A stretch of DNA of 64,000 bases from Sphingobacterium prati. Lineage in GTDB: Bacteria > Bacteroidota > Bacteroidia > Sphingobacteriales > Sphingobacteriaceae. Shown piece after piece: positions 63,984-64,000 of the stretch (position 1 is the stretch's first letter; the number at the start of each line of letters is the position of its first letter). Made by a program: the position numbers and the translations under genes. The stretch spans positions 584,765-648,764 of the forward strand of contig NZ_JABJWY010000038.1 of the NCBI RefSeq assembly GCF_013167215.1. The letters are read 5' to 3'. The notes below the pieces were generated by a model. That model saw only the letters and a list, made by a program, of their open reading frames with translations, did no database searches and had not been told where the DNA came from.

Positions 63984-64000
63984 ATGAAAAAGGTCTTATC
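63984..64000 (+). CDS. start of a further PUL gene (cut by window edge)
   Basis: ATG at 63984, four bases after the GH78 stop codon, with MKKVLS read before the window ends. The spacing and the lysine-rich beginning suggest another exported protein in the same transcript. Nothing more can be said. Confidence 0.5.

Noticed and set aside
1..64000. tRNA, rRNA, CRISPR array, insertion sequence or prophage
   Set aside because: I looked for cloverleaf-like segments, regularly spaced repeats, transposase motifs and phage genes and saw none. Small RNAs cannot be excluded by eye.

Overview
The window is chromosomal DNA of a Bacteroidota bacterium, most likely a Sphingobacteriaceae member close to Sphingobacterium or Pedobacter. 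Support for this: a SusC/SusD pair, a Nudix-type AraR-like regulator beside araBDA, Bacteroidota-style promoters (TTG plus TAnnTTTG), starts without clear Shine-Dalgarno sequences, and separate atpDC genes. The genus is an inference from gene order and sequence style, not from a search.

Positions 1-12763 (minus strand) hold a branched-chain amino acid cluster, transcribed in the order ilvE, ilvD, ilvB, ilvN, a DinB-like gene, ilvC, leuC, a PEGA/SHOCT lipoprotein, leuD, a double ABC ATPase, leuB and leuA (cut by the left edge). Together these make valine, isoleucine and leucine from pyruvate and 2-oxobutanoate. Positions 13158-15018 (minus) hold atpD-atpC with a strong terminator and a good promoter. 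A coiled-coil membrane protein follows at 15384-16034.

Positions 16184-25205 form an L-arabinose module. A Nudix-like regulator is divergent from araB-araD-araA, a sodium/solute symporter, a secreted aldose 1-epimerase and a zinc alcohol dehydrogenase, closed by a 25-bp bidirectional terminator. On the minus strand, 25279-27823 carries a cNMP/CBS/DUF294 nucleotidyltransferase-like protein and a DEDDh exonuclease.

Positions 27989-64000 (plus strand) are one large polysaccharide utilization locus (PUL) that continues past the right edge. In order: GH138-like alpha-galacturonidase, MGH1-like (alpha/alpha)6 enzyme, GH28, GH95 with an inserted sugar-binding domain, GH2 with malectin, DUF3826, SusC, SusD, then a terminator and promoter, two PL1-like pectate lyases, a beta-helix plus DUF6298/DUF4955-like protein, GH140-like apiosidase, GH43-like lipoprotein, an unassigned beta-propeller protein, an SGNH acetylesterase, GH2, GH78 and the first codons of another gene. 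GH138, GH140, GH95, GH78, GH43, GH28 and PL1 together match what is known of rhamnogalacturonan-II (RG-II) depolymerisation. I infer that the target is RG-II or RG-II-bearing pectin. Arabinose released from pectin side chains could feed the neighbouring ara operon.

The most interesting unexplained parts are the beta-propeller protein (55182-57014), the 1037-residue beta-helix/DUF protein (49733-52846), the 512-residue MGH1-like protein (30804-32342), the domain insertion in GH95, and a family of foldback repeats in the amino acid and ATP synthase regions. No tRNA, rRNA, CRISPR array, transposase or phage gene was seen.
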